A stretch of DNA of 64,000 bases, from contig NZ_FTPB01000004.1 in NCBI RefSeq assembly GCF_900155595.1, forward strand, positions 1,442,907 to 1,506,906, in the 5' to 3' direction. Both the position numbers and the translations under genes were made by a program. Shown piece after piece: positions 19,696-29,161 of the stretch (positions are counted from its first letter, which is position 1; each line of letters begins with the position of its first letter). Source of the stretch: Actinomyces mediterranea (GTDB lineage: Bacteria; Actinomycetota; Actinomycetes; Actinomycetales; Actinomycetaceae). The notes under the pieces are model-generated. The model saw only the letters and a program-made list of their open reading frames with translations. It was not told the DNA's origin and did not search any database.

Positions 19696-21002
19696 ATCTC
19701 GTGAACCTCGCGGTGCCCGAGTACACCGCAGCAGATTTCTCGGAGGAGACATGGTGGTTGACGCTCATCAAAGCGGTCTTCATCATCGTGTTCCTCATCC
19801 TCAACGTCCTGCTCGCCCTGTGGGTGGAGCGACGGGGCCTGGGACGCATGCAGACCCGACCCGGCCCCAATGTCGCAGGCCCCCTCGGCCTCTTCCAAGC
19901 CTTCGCCGACGCGGGCAAGCTCCTCTTCAAAGAGGACATGTGGACCAGCCGCGCCGATAAGTTCCTCTACTTCATCGCTCCCGCGATCGCCGCGTTCTCC
20001 GCATTCAGCGTTTTCGCGGTCATTCCGATGGGCCCGAATGTCACCCTCTTCGGCCATTCGAGCCCGCTGCAGCTGGCGGATATGCCGGTGGCGACGCTCT
20101 ACATCCTCGCGATCACATCGCTGGGCCTGTACGGCGTCGTCCTGGGCGGCTGGTCGACCCGCTCGACGCTGCCCCTGTACGGCGCGGTCCGCTCCTCAGC
20201 GCAGATCATCTCCTACGAGCTCGCAATGGGCATGGCCCTCGTGTCCGTGTTCCTCATGTCGGGCACCATGTCGACCTCGCAGATCGTCGCCGCACAGGCG
20301 AATGTGTGGTGGGCCTTCGCCCTCATTCCCGCATTCGTCGTCTATCTCATCAGCGCCTGCGGCGAAGTCAACCGACTGCCTTTCGACCTGCCCGAAGCTG
20401 AGGGCGAACTGGTCGCGGGCCATATGACGGAGTACTCGTCGATGAAGTTCGGCTGGTACTACCTGTCCGAATACGTCAACATGCTCAACGTGTCGGCCGT
20501 TGCGACGACCATGTTCTTCGGAGGATGGCATGCACCGTGGCCGCTCTCGCAGATCCCCGTCATCAATGACGGATGGTGGGGCATGCTCTGGTTCTTCGGC
20601 AAGATGTGGTTCTTCATGTTCCTCCTCATCTGGACGAGGGCCACGCTCTTACGCTTCCGCTACGACCAGTTCATGCAGCTCGGCTGGAAGTGGCTCATGC
20701 CGGTCGCCCTCGTCTGGCTGGTCGCCGTCGCCATCGTCCGCGGCATCACCGCCTGGGTTCAGCTGCCCCTGCCGATCTTGTCGGGCGTCATCGCGGGCGT
20801 CTTCGCCGTCATCATGCTGATCCTGTGGATCACCGACAAGGGAGAACCCGAACCCGAGCCCGACCCGGCCGACGAGGAGTACACCGGATTCGCGGACGGG
20901 TTCCCCGTGCCGCCGCTGCCCGGACAGCAACCGGTCGCCTCCCCGCGAGCCGACCGCGCACCGATCGGAGCGACTGCCTCAAAGGAGGACCCCGATGAGT
21001 AA
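19692..21002 (+). CDS. nuoH: NADH-quinone oxidoreductase subunit H
   Basis: The ND1-type membrane subunit (436 residues), with eight or nine predicted helices, that connects the quinone site with the membrane arm. Signatures are [19 protein letters not shown] in loop 1 and [19 protein letters not shown] in a later loop. About 65 residues past the last helix are acidic and proline-rich ([12 protein letters not shown]), a tail absent from the E. coli protein. The end overlaps the nuoI start by 8 bp, with AGGAGG for nuoI inside nuoH. Confidence 0.95.
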   Translation: MNLVNLAVPEYTAADFSEETWWLTLIKAVFIIVFLILNVLLALWVERRGLGRMQTRPGPNVAGPLGLFQAFADAGKLLFKEDMWTSRADKFLYFIAPAIAAFSAFSVFAVIPMGPNVTLFGHSSPLQLADMPVATLYILAITSLGLYGVVLGGWSTRSTLPLYGAVRSSAQIISYELAMGMALVSVFLMSGTMSTSQIVAAQANVWWAFALIPAFVVYLISACGEVNRLPFDLPEAEGELVAGHMTEYSSMKFGWYYLSEYVNMLNVSAVATTMFFGGWHAPWPLSQIPVINDGWWGMLWFFGKMWFFMFLLIWTRATLLRFRYDQFMQLGWKWLMPVALVWLVAVAIVRGITAWVQLPLPILSGVIAGVFAVIMLILWITDKGEPEPEPDPADEEYTGFADGFPVPPLPGQQPVASPRADRAPIGATASKEDPDE

Positions 21003-21657
21003 GAAAAAAGACTGCCAGGACGAGCCAATGCGCTTCGAACACGACCCCAAGGGTCCGATCGGAGAGTTCTTCGCGCCGATCGCGGGCTACGGGGTGACGA
21101 TCGCGTCCTTCTTCCGCCCAACGGTCACTGAGCAGTACCCCCGCGAGCCCGCTCGCGTCCAGCCGCGCTTCCACGGCCGCCACCAACTCAACCGCTACGC
21201 CGACGGCCTCGAGAAGTGCATCGGCTGCGAATTGTGCGCGTGGGCGTGCCCCGCGGACGCGATCCTCGTCGAGGCCGCGTCGAACACCCCGGAGGAGCAG
21301 TACAGCCCCGGTGAGCGCTACGGCAGGGTCTACCAGATCAACTACCTGCGCTGCATCTTCTGCGGCATGTGCATCGAAGCGTGCCCGACTCGCGCTCTGA
21401 CGATGAGCAACGACTTCGAACTCGCCGCCTACACCCGCGTCGACGACATCTACGAGAAGCAGGACCTGCTGGTCCCCCTGTCCGACGGAATGCTCGCCCC
21501 GCCCCACCCGATGGCCGATGGCATGTGCGATGGGGACTACTACCGCGGCGCGGTGACGGGCGCGACCCAGAATCAGATCGACTGGGTGGCAGAGCACCGG
21601 GGCGCGGAGGATCCCTCCGGAGCCGCAGAGCCGGTTGTGAAGGAGGCACGCCGATGA
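20995..21657 (+). CDS. nuoI: NADH-quinone oxidoreductase subunit I
   Basis: The TYKY-type subunit (220 residues) carrying two 4Fe-4S clusters (N6a, N6b) with motifs [16 protein letters not shown] and [16 protein letters not shown]. The C-terminal ~70 residues after the second cluster are longer than in E. coli, as in other actinobacterial NuoI. AAAGGAGGACCCC precedes the ATG. The stop overlaps the nuoJ start (ATGA). Confidence 0.96.
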   Translation: MSKKKDCQDEPMRFEHDPKGPIGEFFAPIAGYGVTIASFFRPTVTEQYPREPARVQPRFHGRHQLNRYADGLEKCIGCELCAWACPADAILVEAASNTPEEQYSPGERYGRVYQINYLRCIFCGMCIEACPTRALTMSNDFELAAYTRVDDIYEKQDLLVPLSDGMLAPPHPMADGMCDGDYYRGAVTGATQNQIDWVAEHRGAEDPSGAAEPVVKEARR

Positions 21658-22625
21658 CTCTCTTAGGCGATTGGCCCGCCATGGGCTCCACCGGCGAGGC
21701 AGTGCTGTTCGCGTGCACCGCGGTCGTCATGGTCGCAGGCGCCCTGGGCGTACTCTTCTTGAAGAAGGCCGCCTACGCCGCGGTGTCCATGGTCACCGTG
21801 ATGCTCGGACTCGCCGTCCTCTACATCGCTCAGAGCGCCCCCTTCCTCGGCGTCGTCCAAGTCGTCGTGTACACGGGCGCCATCATGATGCTCTTCCTCT
21901 TCGTCATCATGATGATCGGCATCGGCGCGACCGACGACTACGCGACCCAGTCGCGGGGCACGATCGCCGCCGCGGTCCTCGCAGCCGCCGGACTGGCCGT
22001 CGTCATCGGCGCCGCGGTCGGCCACTCGACGGTCCGCGAAAGGGCGACCGGCGCACAAGTCGACCCCTACTCCGATGAGCCGATCACGTCCCTGGCGACG
22101 ACACTCTTCGCTGAGCACTGGCTGACGATGGAAGTCTCCGGCGCCCTGCTCATCACCGCTGCGATCGGCGCAATGCTGCTGACCCATACGGACAATCTGG
22201 GGCCGAAGATCACGCAGGGGGAGACCGCGCGAGCCAAGATGCGCGCCTTCGCCGAGACTGGCCGGGCCATCGGCCAGTTGCCCGCCCCCGGCGTGTACGC
22301 GCACTCCAATGCTGCGGATGTGCCCGCCATCTCCGGCGAGACGCTCGCCCCGATCGAGGAGTCCGTGCCCCGCGTGATCCGCGTGCGCGGCCTCACCCGC
22401 AGTCTTGACCAGGTTGACATCAATGTCGCCCAGTCCCTCATGCTCGCCCGGACCGGCACTGTCGTCGGCTCGCCCTTCTCCGAGGAGGCGTCCGGCGCGG
22501 TGCCCCGCTCAGGATCGTGGGGCATGCCCGGGCCCGCGGCGCCGACCGGCCTCGATCAGCCGATGCCCCCGGGCAGCCCCGCCGACGAGGGCGACGCCCC
22601 GACCCAGGAGGAGGAGGAGAACTGA
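21654..22625 (+). CDS. nuoJ: NADH-quinone oxidoreductase subunit J
   Basis: The ND6-type membrane subunit (323 residues). Five predicted helices lie in the first ~190 residues, with the conserved [20 protein letters not shown] segment of helix 3. A C-terminal extension of about 130 residues is Gly/Pro/Glu-rich and probably cytoplasmic, making the protein far longer than E. coli NuoJ (about 184). The ATG at 21654 follows AAGGAGGC and overlaps the nuoI stop. The stop overlaps nuoK by one base. Confidence 0.94.
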   Translation: MTLLGDWPAMGSTGEAVLFACTAVVMVAGALGVLFLKKAAYAAVSMVTVMLGLAVLYIAQSAPFLGVVQVVVYTGAIMMLFLFVIMMIGIGATDDYATQSRGTIAAAVLAAAGLAVVIGAAVGHSTVRERATGAQVDPYSDEPITSLATTLFAEHWLTMEVSGALLITAAIGAMLLTHTDNLGPKITQGETARAKMRAFAETGRAIGQLPAPGVYAHSNAADVPAISGETLAPIEESVPRVIRVRGLTRSLDQVDINVAQSLMLARTGTVVGSPFSEEASGAVPRSGSWGMPGPAAPTGLDQPMPPGSPADEGDAPTQEEEEN

Positions 22626-22921
22626 TGCTGTCCTGGTACCTCATACTCGCGGGGGTCCTCTTCGCAATAGGCGCGGCGACAGTGCTCGTGCGCCGAAGCG
22701 CGATCATCTCCCTCATGGGCGTTGAACTCATGCTGAATTCCGCGAACCTCGTGTTCGTGACCTTCGCGCGGATCCTCGGCGATATCAACGGCGAGATCAT
22801 GGCGTTCTTCGTCATGATCGTCGCGGCCGCTGAAGTGGTCGTCGGCCTCGCCATCATCGTGTCCATCTTCAAATCGCGCGCCACGACCAGCGTTGACGAC
22901 GTGAACCTGCTGAAGAACTGA
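22625..22921 (+). CDS. nuoK: NADH-quinone oxidoreductase subunit K
   Basis: The ND4L-type subunit (98 residues) with three membrane helices. The buried Glu residues used in proton transfer are in [16 protein letters not shown] and [13 protein letters not shown] ribosome site (GAGGAGGAGAA) lies at the end of nuoJ, and TGATG couples the two genes. Confidence 0.96.
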   Translation: MLSWYLILAGVLFAIGAATVLVRRSAIISLMGVELMLNSANLVFVTFARILGDINGEIMAFFVMIVAAAEVVVGLAIIVSIFKSRATTSVDDVNLLKN

Positions 22922-22935
22922 GAGAGGCACACAGC

Positions 22936-24915
22936 ATGACAACGTCCCTCGCACCGATGGCCGCAGGCGGAGTCGTCGATCCCGTCGCCGCGACCGGAGC
23001 GGCCTCCTACGCGTGGCTCATGATTGCCGTCCCGCTCGCATCGGCGGCGATCCTGCTGCTGCTTAACCGGCGCTGCGACCGCTGGGGCCACCTGCTGGCC
23101 ACCTGCGCGTCGTGGTTCTCCTTCATCGTCGGCGCCGTCATCGTCGCCCAGATGCTCGGAGTCGATGAGGCGCGGCGCCGCATGACTCAGACCCTGTTCA
23201 CCTGGATCCCCGCAGGGGATTTCAGCGTTGACGCCGGTCTGCTCATTGACCCGCTGTCGCTCACCTTCGTCATCCTCGTCACCTTCGTCGGCTCCCTCAT
23301 CCACGTGTACGCGATCGCCTATATGGCCCACGATGAGGCGCGCAGGCGCTTCTTCGCCTACCTCAACCTGTTCATCGCGGCGATGCTCACGCTGGTCCTC
23401 GCCGACTCCTACGCCGTGCTCTTCGTCGGCTGGGAGGGCGTGGGCTTGGCCTCGTACCTGCTCATCGGTTTCTGGAACCAGGTTCCAGCGAATGCGAGGG
23501 CCGCGAAGAAGGCATTCATCATGAACCGCGTCGGCGATATGGGAATGCTGCTCGCGATGATGGTGATGGTCGCGAACTTCTCCTCCGTGCGCTTCGCGGA
23601 TGTCAACGTCGCCGTCGGGGGCATTCCCCAGGCACAGGCCACCGCAATCGGCCTGTTCCTCCTCGTCGCCGCCTGCGGCAAGTCCGCACAGTTCCCCCTG
23701 CAGGCGTGGCTCGGCGATGCGATGGCGGGCCCGACCCCCGTCTCCGCCCTCATCCACGCTGCGACGATGGTCACCGCGGGCGTCTACCTCGTGGTCCGCT
23801 CCGGCGCCGTCTACGAGGCGGCGCCCGTCGCTGCCACGGCGGTGGCCGTCGTCGGTGCGATCACCCTCGTCTTCGGAGCGGTCGTCGGCGCCGCGAAGGA
23901 CGATATGAAGAAGGTCCTCGCCGCATCCACCATGAGCCAGATCGGCTACATGATGCTGGGGGCGGGGCTCGGCCCGATCGGCTGGGCATTTGCGATCTTC
24001 CACCTGTTCACCCACGGCTTCTTCAAGGCGCTCATGTTCCTCGGCGCTGGATCAGTCATGCACGGCATGGCCGATCAGGTGAATATGCGGCGCTTCGGTG
24101 CGCTGCGCACTGCGATGACGACCACGTGGATCACCTTCATGATGGGCTGGCTCGCGATCCTCGGCGTGCCCCCCCTGTCCGGTTTCTGGTCGAAGGACAA
24201 GATCATCGAGGCCGCATTCGCCACCCGCGCCTTCGGCACCATTGATGCGCCGTGGATGGGCTGGGTCCTCGGAATGGTCGCGCTTGTCGGTGCGGGCCTC
24301 ACCGCGTTCTACATGTCCCGCCTGTTCTTCATGACCTTCCACGGCACGGCCCGCTGGACCACCGATGCGGAGGGCGCTGCCGTCCACCCTCACGAGTCGA
24401 GCCCCCTCATGACGATCCCCATGATCATCCTCGCCATTGGTGCGGTCGCGATCGGCGGCCTCATGTCGATCGGGGATTTCTTCACGAACTGGCTCTCCCC
24501 GGCGATCGGGGGCGTCGGACACGCCGAACCGGTGATGCCGGTCGTCGTCATCCAGGTCGCGACCCTCGTCCTCGTCGCGGCGGGCGCATTCCTCGCGTGG
24601 CGCATGTACGGCGCGGCCGAGGTCCCCACCGCCGTTCCCGCCGGCAATGCCCTCACGGAGGCGGCGCGCCACGACCTCTACCAGGACGAGGTCAACGCGA
24701 CCCTCTTCATCGCCCCGGCAGCAGCCCTCGCCAAGGGCGCGACCGGTGGAGACCGGGTGCTCATCGACGGCATCATTACGGGCGTGGCGAAAGGGTCGGC
24801 CGGAATCGGCCGCCTCATCTCCGCGACGCAGAACGGTTTCGTCCGGGCCTACGCGTCCTACATCCTCGGGGGCGTCGTGATCGCTCTCGCCATCGTCCTC
24901 GGCTTCAGGCTGTGA
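22936..24915 (+). CDS. nuoL: NADH-quinone oxidoreductase subunit L
   Basis: The distal antiporter-like proton-pumping subunit (ND5 type, 659 residues). Conserved features are FVGWEGVGLASYLLIGFW (key Glu), AWLGDAMAGPTPVSALIHAATMVTAGVYL and a C-terminal lateral helix region. Around 14 membrane helices are expected. It follows nuoK after 14 bp with AGAGAGG as ribosome site, so it is in the operon without overlap. Confidence 0.96.
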   Translation: MTTSLAPMAAGGVVDPVAATGAASYAWLMIAVPLASAAILLLLNRRCDRWGHLLATCASWFSFIVGAVIVAQMLGVDEARRRMTQTLFTWIPAGDFSVDAGLLIDPLSLTFVILVTFVGSLIHVYAIAYMAHDEARRRFFAYLNLFIAAMLTLVLADSYAVLFVGWEGVGLASYLLIGFWNQVPANARAAKKAFIMNRVGDMGMLLAMMVMVANFSSVRFADVNVAVGGIPQAQATAIGLFLLVAACGKSAQFPLQAWLGDAMAGPTPVSALIHAATMVTAGVYLVVRSGAVYEAAPVAATAVAVVGAITLVFGAVVGAAKDDMKKVLAASTMSQIGYMMLGAGLGPIGWAFAIFHLFTHGFFKALMFLGAGSVMHGMADQVNMRRFGALRTAMTTTWITFMMGWLAILGVPPLSGFWSKDKIIEAAFATRAFGTIDAPWMGWVLGMVALVGAGLTAFYMSRLFFMTFHGTARWTTDAEGAAVHPHESSPLMTIPMIILAIGAVAIGGLMSIGDFFTNWLSPAIGGVGHAEPVMPVVVIQVATLVLVAAGAFLAWRMYGAAEVPTAVPAGNALTEAARHDLYQDEVNATLFIAPAAALAKGATGGDRVLIDGIITGVAKGSAGIGRLISATQNGFVRAYASYILGGVVIALAIVLGFRL

Positions 24916-24928
24916 GGTAGTGACACAT

Positions 24929-26488
24929 ATGGAAAACACAATGGTTGCAGCCGACTTCCCGTGGCTGACCCTGCTGGTCGCCCTCCCCGCCCTGGGCGCA
25001 CTGCTCCTCGCGCTGATCCCGCCGCTGCGAACCGGATCGGGTAAGGGCTTCGCACTGGCGGTGTCCCTGCTCGAACTGGGAACCGCAGTCGCCGCGGCGC
25101 TCGCCTTCGACTGGGGGGCCCCCGCCTCGTACCAGCTCGTCGAGGCGATCTCCTGGATTCCGCAGATGGGCGTGTCCTGGGCTCTGGGCGTGAACGCCCT
25201 CGGCCTGGTCATGATTATCCTCGCCGTGGCCCTCGTGCCGCTCGTCCTCCTCGCCGGGTGGGACGAGGACGAATCGGAAAGAGACGCGGGCGGGTACGCC
25301 TGCCTCATCCTCGCCCTCGAAGCGTTCATGGTCGTCATCTTCGCGGCCTTCGACGTCGTCGTCTTCTACCTCGCCTTCGAGGCGATGCTCATCCCGCTGT
25401 TCCTCATGATCGGCCGCTACGGCGTCGGCGAAGCGACCGCTCGCAGGGCCGCTGCGATGAAGTTCCTCCTCTACTCGCTGGCGGGCGGCCTCGTCATGCT
25501 CGGCGGCCTCGTCGCCCTGTGGGCCCTCGTCCCGCAGCACACCCAGACCTTCTTCCGCCTCGACACTCTTTCCGCCGTATCCCCGACCCTCGCGTCGGGA
25601 GTGCAGATGGGTGTCTTCGTGAGCTTCATGGTGGCCTTCGCCATCAAGGCGCCGATGGTGCCCGTCCACACGTGGCTCCCGGATACCGCGGCCGTCGCCC
25701 GTCCCGGCACCTCGGTGCTCCTCGTTGGCGTCCTCGATAAGATCGGCACCTTCGGGATGATCGCCCTGTGCCTGAGGCTCTTTCCGGACGCCGCCGTCGA
25801 GGCCAAGTGGGTGCTGTGCGGCCTCGCCGTCGTGTCCATCCTGTGGGGCGGCCTCGCTGCCAATGGTCAGGACGACATCATGCGGCTCGTGTCCTACACC
25901 TCCGTGTCCCACTTCGGGTTCATGGTGCTCGGCATCTTCATCGGCTCGCAGATCGCCCTCGTCGGCGCCATGTTCTACATGGTCGCCCACGGCGTGTCGA
26001 TCGCAGCGATGTTCCTCCTGTCCGGCTGGCTCGCCAGGCGCGGCGGCACGCAGGACATGCGCGCCTACTCCGGGATGCAGCGGGTGACGCCGTTCCTCGC
26101 GGGCCTGTGGCTCACCTCCGGTCTCGCATCGATCGCGCTGCCCGGCCTGTCGGGCTTCGTCCCCGAGTACCTGGTCCTCATGGGCACGTGGTCGATCAAC
26201 CCCGTCTTCGCCGTCTTCGCCGTCCTGGGCGTCATCGTCGCTGCAATGTACGTCCTCATGCCCTACCAGCGGGTCTTCACCGGAGGGCCGACGAAGGGCA
26301 TGGATCGCTTGGATGACCTGGGCGCCCGCGAGAAGTCCGTGATGACGCCGCTCGTCATCGCCATGGTGGTTCTCGGCATCTGGTCGGCGCCGCTTGTCGG
26401 GGCCCTCACCCCGATCGCCTCCGATCAGGCGATCGGCGCCGATTCCTCCGCTCAGGCTCAGACCCTCCTCGAAGGGAGCACGAAGTGA
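24929..26488 (+). CDS. nuoM: NADH-quinone oxidoreductase subunit M
   Basis: The ND4-type proton-pumping subunit (519 residues from this start). Visible signatures are YLAFEAMLIPLFLMIGRYG with the essential Glu and FAIKAPMVPVHTWLPDTAAVARPGTSVLLV. A GTG at 24920 is the longest start, but GAGG at 24914-24917 would be only 2 bp from it; the ATG at 24929 lies 11 bp from GAGG and is my choice, with moderate certainty. The stop overlaps the nuoN GTG start. Confidence 0.94.
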   Translation: MENTMVAADFPWLTLLVALPALGALLLALIPPLRTGSGKGFALAVSLLELGTAVAAALAFDWGAPASYQLVEAISWIPQMGVSWALGVNALGLVMIILAVALVPLVLLAGWDEDESERDAGGYACLILALEAFMVVIFAAFDVVVFYLAFEAMLIPLFLMIGRYGVGEATARRAAAMKFLLYSLAGGLVMLGGLVALWALVPQHTQTFFRLDTLSAVSPTLASGVQMGVFVSFMVAFAIKAPMVPVHTWLPDTAAVARPGTSVLLVGVLDKIGTFGMIALCLRLFPDAAVEAKWVLCGLAVVSILWGGLAANGQDDIMRLVSYTSVSHFGFMVLGIFIGSQIALVGAMFYMVAHGVSIAAMFLLSGWLARRGGTQDMRAYSGMQRVTPFLAGLWLTSGLASIALPGLSGFVPEYLVLMGTWSINPVFAVFAVLGVIVAAMYVLMPYQRVFTGGPTKGMDRLDDLGAREKSVMTPLVIAMVVLGIWSAPLVGALTPIASDQAIGADSSAQAQTLLEGSTK

Positions 26489-28050
26489 CTATACTGGCCG
26501 CAGCCTCGTTCACGGCGCCTGAGATCCCTTGGGCGTCGTTGGCCCCCATCATCATCGTGTTCGGCGGAGCGGTCATGGGCGTCCTCGTGGAGGCTTTCGC
26601 ACCGGTGACGACCCGCCGCAATCTCGTCATCGGCCTCGCCCTGCTGACGACCCTCGCATCGGCCTCGACCATTGCGGTGCGATGGTGGGGCGCCGCCTCA
26701 CCATCGAGCCTCGGCGAGTACATTGAGGACCCGCTGACGCTGGCCGCCCAGTTCCTCCTCTCCGTCGTCGCTTTCCTCGCGATCCTCGTCATGGCGGACC
26801 GCAGCGCCGTCGGCGACGGAGCGTTCGCCTCCCAGCCCTCCGACCGCCCTGGTTCGGCGGATGAGGAGCTATCGGACGCGAAGGGCTACCAGAGGTCGGA
26901 GATGTTCTCGCTGGTTCTGTTCAGCCTCGCGGGAATGATGCTCTTCCCAGCAGCGGACTCCTATGTCCTGCTGTTCGTCGCCCTCGAAGTGATGTCCCTG
27001 CCGCTGTACATCCTCGCGGCGACGGCGCGCCGCCGCCGTCAACTCAGTCAAGAGGCGGGCCTGAAGTACTTCATTCTCGGCGCCTTCTCCTCGGTGTTCC
27101 TGCTCATGGGATCGGCGCTGCTCTACGGGTTTTCCGGTTCACTCACCATGTCGCGCCTTGCACGCACCCTGCCCACGACGAACGGCATGGACTGGCTTGC
27201 GCTCGTCGGCGTGTTCATGGTGATGGTCGCCCTGCTCTTCAAGGTCGGCGCCGCGCCCTTCCACGCGTGGACGCCGGATGTGTACACGGGCGCCCCCACC
27301 CCGGTGACGGGCTTCATGGCGGCCGCAGTGAAGGTCGCTGCATTCGGCGCGATGCTCCGCTTCTACCAGAGTGTCGCTGCGATCCTCCAGTGGGATCTGG
27401 TCCCCGTGCTCATCGCCGTCGCGGTTGCGACGATGCTGGTCGGCACCTTCGCCGGTATCGTCCAGAAGGATGTCAAGCGGATGCTCGCTTTCTCGTCGAT
27501 CGCTCATGCGGGCTTCATCCTCATGGGGGTCTTCTCACTGGTGAAGGGCTCTGCGGGGCATGTTCTGTTCTACGTGCTCGGCTACGCCCTTGCGACTATC
27601 GGCGCCTTCGCGGTGATCTCCCTCGTGCGTTCCGCGGATGATGATGGGGCAGTCGGCGGCGAGGCGACGGCGCTGGAGCGTTGGGCGGGCATGGGTCACA
27701 AGAACCCGTTGCTCGGGGGCTCGATGCTGATCTTCCTGCTGTCCTTCGCGGGAATCCCGCTGACGGCGGGCTTCGTCGGAAAGTTCGTGGTCTTCTCGGA
27801 TGCCTTCGCCGGTGGCATGGGGTGGCTGGTCGCCCTCGCCCTCGCGTGCTCCGCAGTGACGGCGTTCTACTACTTCCGCCTCGTCCGGCTCATCTTCTTC
27901 ACCGAGCCGAATGAGAATACGGTGGTCGTGCACTCCGAGGGCTGGACTCTCATCGCCATCATGACGTGCGCCGCTGCGACGGTGCTCATTGGGGTGCTCC
28001 CGGCTCCCGTGTTGTCGATCCTGTCCAATGTCGTCATACTTTTGCCGTGA
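26485..28050 (+). CDS. nuoN: NADH-quinone oxidoreductase subunit N
   Basis: The ND2-type proton-pumping subunit (521 residues) and last nuo gene. It has the LFVALEVMSLPLYILAA segment with conserved Glu and FKVGAAPFHAWTPDVYTGAPTPVTGFMA. The start is GTG (GTGA overlap with nuoM, GAAGGGAG upstream). The stop overlaps the GTG of the prenyl synthase, so the quinone-tail enzyme is translated with the complex. Confidence 0.95.
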   Translation: MTILAAASFTAPEIPWASLAPIIIVFGGAVMGVLVEAFAPVTTRRNLVIGLALLTTLASASTIAVRWWGAASPSSLGEYIEDPLTLAAQFLLSVVAFLAILVMADRSAVGDGAFASQPSDRPGSADEELSDAKGYQRSEMFSLVLFSLAGMMLFPAADSYVLLFVALEVMSLPLYILAATARRRRQLSQEAGLKYFILGAFSSVFLLMGSALLYGFSGSLTMSRLARTLPTTNGMDWLALVGVFMVMVALLFKVGAAPFHAWTPDVYTGAPTPVTGFMAAAVKVAAFGAMLRFYQSVAAILQWDLVPVLIAVAVATMLVGTFAGIVQKDVKRMLAFSSIAHAGFILMGVFSLVKGSAGHVLFYVLGYALATIGAFAVISLVRSADDDGAVGGEATALERWAGMGHKNPLLGGSMLIFLLSFAGIPLTAGFVGKFVVFSDAFAGGMGWLVALALACSAVTAFYYFRLVRLIFFTEPNENTVVVHSEGWTLIAIMTCAAATVLIGVLPAPVLSILSNVVILLP

Positions 28051-29060
28051 CCGTTTCCGCACCAGACCTTCATGTTCCCGACCTCGAGTCCCGAATCCAA
28101 CCGGGGCTCGAGGTCGTCGAGCGTCGCCTCCGCCACAGCGTCACCGGCTCGCGTGACCTCATCAATGAGTTGACGAGCCACCTGGCCACTGCGGGCGGGA
28201 AACGGATGCGGCCACTCCTCACACTCGTATGCGCGCAGTTCGGAGACCCCGATCGGGCGCTGAGCGAGGGCGTCATTACGGGCGCGACGGCGGTCGAACT
28301 CACCCACTTGGCGTCCCTGTACCACGACGATGTCATGGATTCGGCGCCGACGAGGCGCGGTGTCCCCTCGGTTCAACATCTGTGGGGCAACAACCGTGCG
28401 ATCCTCGCCGGGGATGTCCTCTTCGCGAGGGCGTCGGTATTGATAGCGGCTCTTGGTCCCGAGATGGTGGACTACCACGCCAGGACCTTCGAACGACTAT
28501 GCATCGGTCAACTCAATGAGACCTTCGGACCGGAGTCGGGCGACGACCCCGTGAAGTTCTACCTGCAGGTGTTGGCGGATAAGACCGGGTCGCTCGTGGC
28601 GACGGCCGCGCACTTCGGCGCGTGGCTGTCGGGTGTGGGCGACGAGGTGTCCGCCACCGTCGCGCGTTTTGGTGAGAAGATCGGTGTTGCCTTCCAGATC
28701 GCCGATGATGTGCTCGATCTCGCGTCGACGGGGGAGACTTCGGGCAAGACCCCGGGAACGGATCTTCGCGAGGGTGTGGATACGCTGCCGGTGCTGTTGC
28801 TGCGCCGCCGCGAGGTCGAGAGTTCGATCGACGAAGCAGGCGCCCGCATCCTTACCATGCTCGACGCGGATCTGTCCTCCGATGAGGCGCTGGCGCGCGT
28901 CGTCACGGCTTTGCGCGCCCATGATGTCCTTGATGAGACTCGCGAGATGGCTCGGAAGTGGGCGGATGACGCAATCGCCGAATTGGAGCCGCTGCCCGAT
29001 GGTGAGGCGAAGACGGCGCTTCATTCCTTCGCCTACCTCATGGTGGACCGTCTGGTGTGA
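28047..29060 (+). CDS. Polyprenyl diphosphate synthase (probably menaquinone side chain)
   Basis: A trans-isoprenyl diphosphate synthase of 337 residues. The first Asp-rich motif is LYHDDVMDSAPTRRG (DDVMD about 94-98) and the second is IADDVLDLAST; GGKRMRPLL is the diphosphate-binding stretch. Such enzymes make the long all-trans chain that MenA attaches to the naphthoquinone ring. Coupling to nuoN through a GTGA overlap and the men genes nearby support that role. Chain length cannot be fixed reliably by eye. The GTG at 28047 is preferred over upstream in-frame starts buried in nuoN. A hairpin follows the stop. Confidence 0.9.
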   Translation: MTVSAPDLHVPDLESRIQPGLEVVERRLRHSVTGSRDLINELTSHLATAGGKRMRPLLTLVCAQFGDPDRALSEGVITGATAVELTHLASLYHDDVMDSAPTRRGVPSVQHLWGNNRAILAGDVLFARASVLIAALGPEMVDYHARTFERLCIGQLNETFGPESGDDPVKFYLQVLADKTGSLVATAAHFGAWLSGVGDEVSATVARFGEKIGVAFQIADDVLDLASTGETSGKTPGTDLREGVDTLPVLLLRRREVESSIDEAGARILTMLDADLSSDEALARVVTALRAHDVLDETREMARKWADDAIAELEPLPDGEAKTALHSFAYLMVDRLV

Positions 29061-29067
29061 ACCACGG

Positions 29068-29092
29068 CGCCCGGCGTCTCAGACGCCGGGCG
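29068..29092 (+). terminator. Hairpin ending the nuo operon
   Basis: The arms CGCCCGGCGTCT (29068-29079) and AGACGCCGGGCG (29081-29092) are perfectly complementary; the real loop is likely the central 7 nt. It lies 7 bp after the prenyl synthase stop, without a T run, between convergent genes. Confidence 0.7.
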
Positions 29093-29161
29093 GACGCGTG
29101 TCGGGGCGCTCGCCCCGGATCGGTCGTCGTGGTCCGCGCGAATCCGACGAGATGCGGCGGA

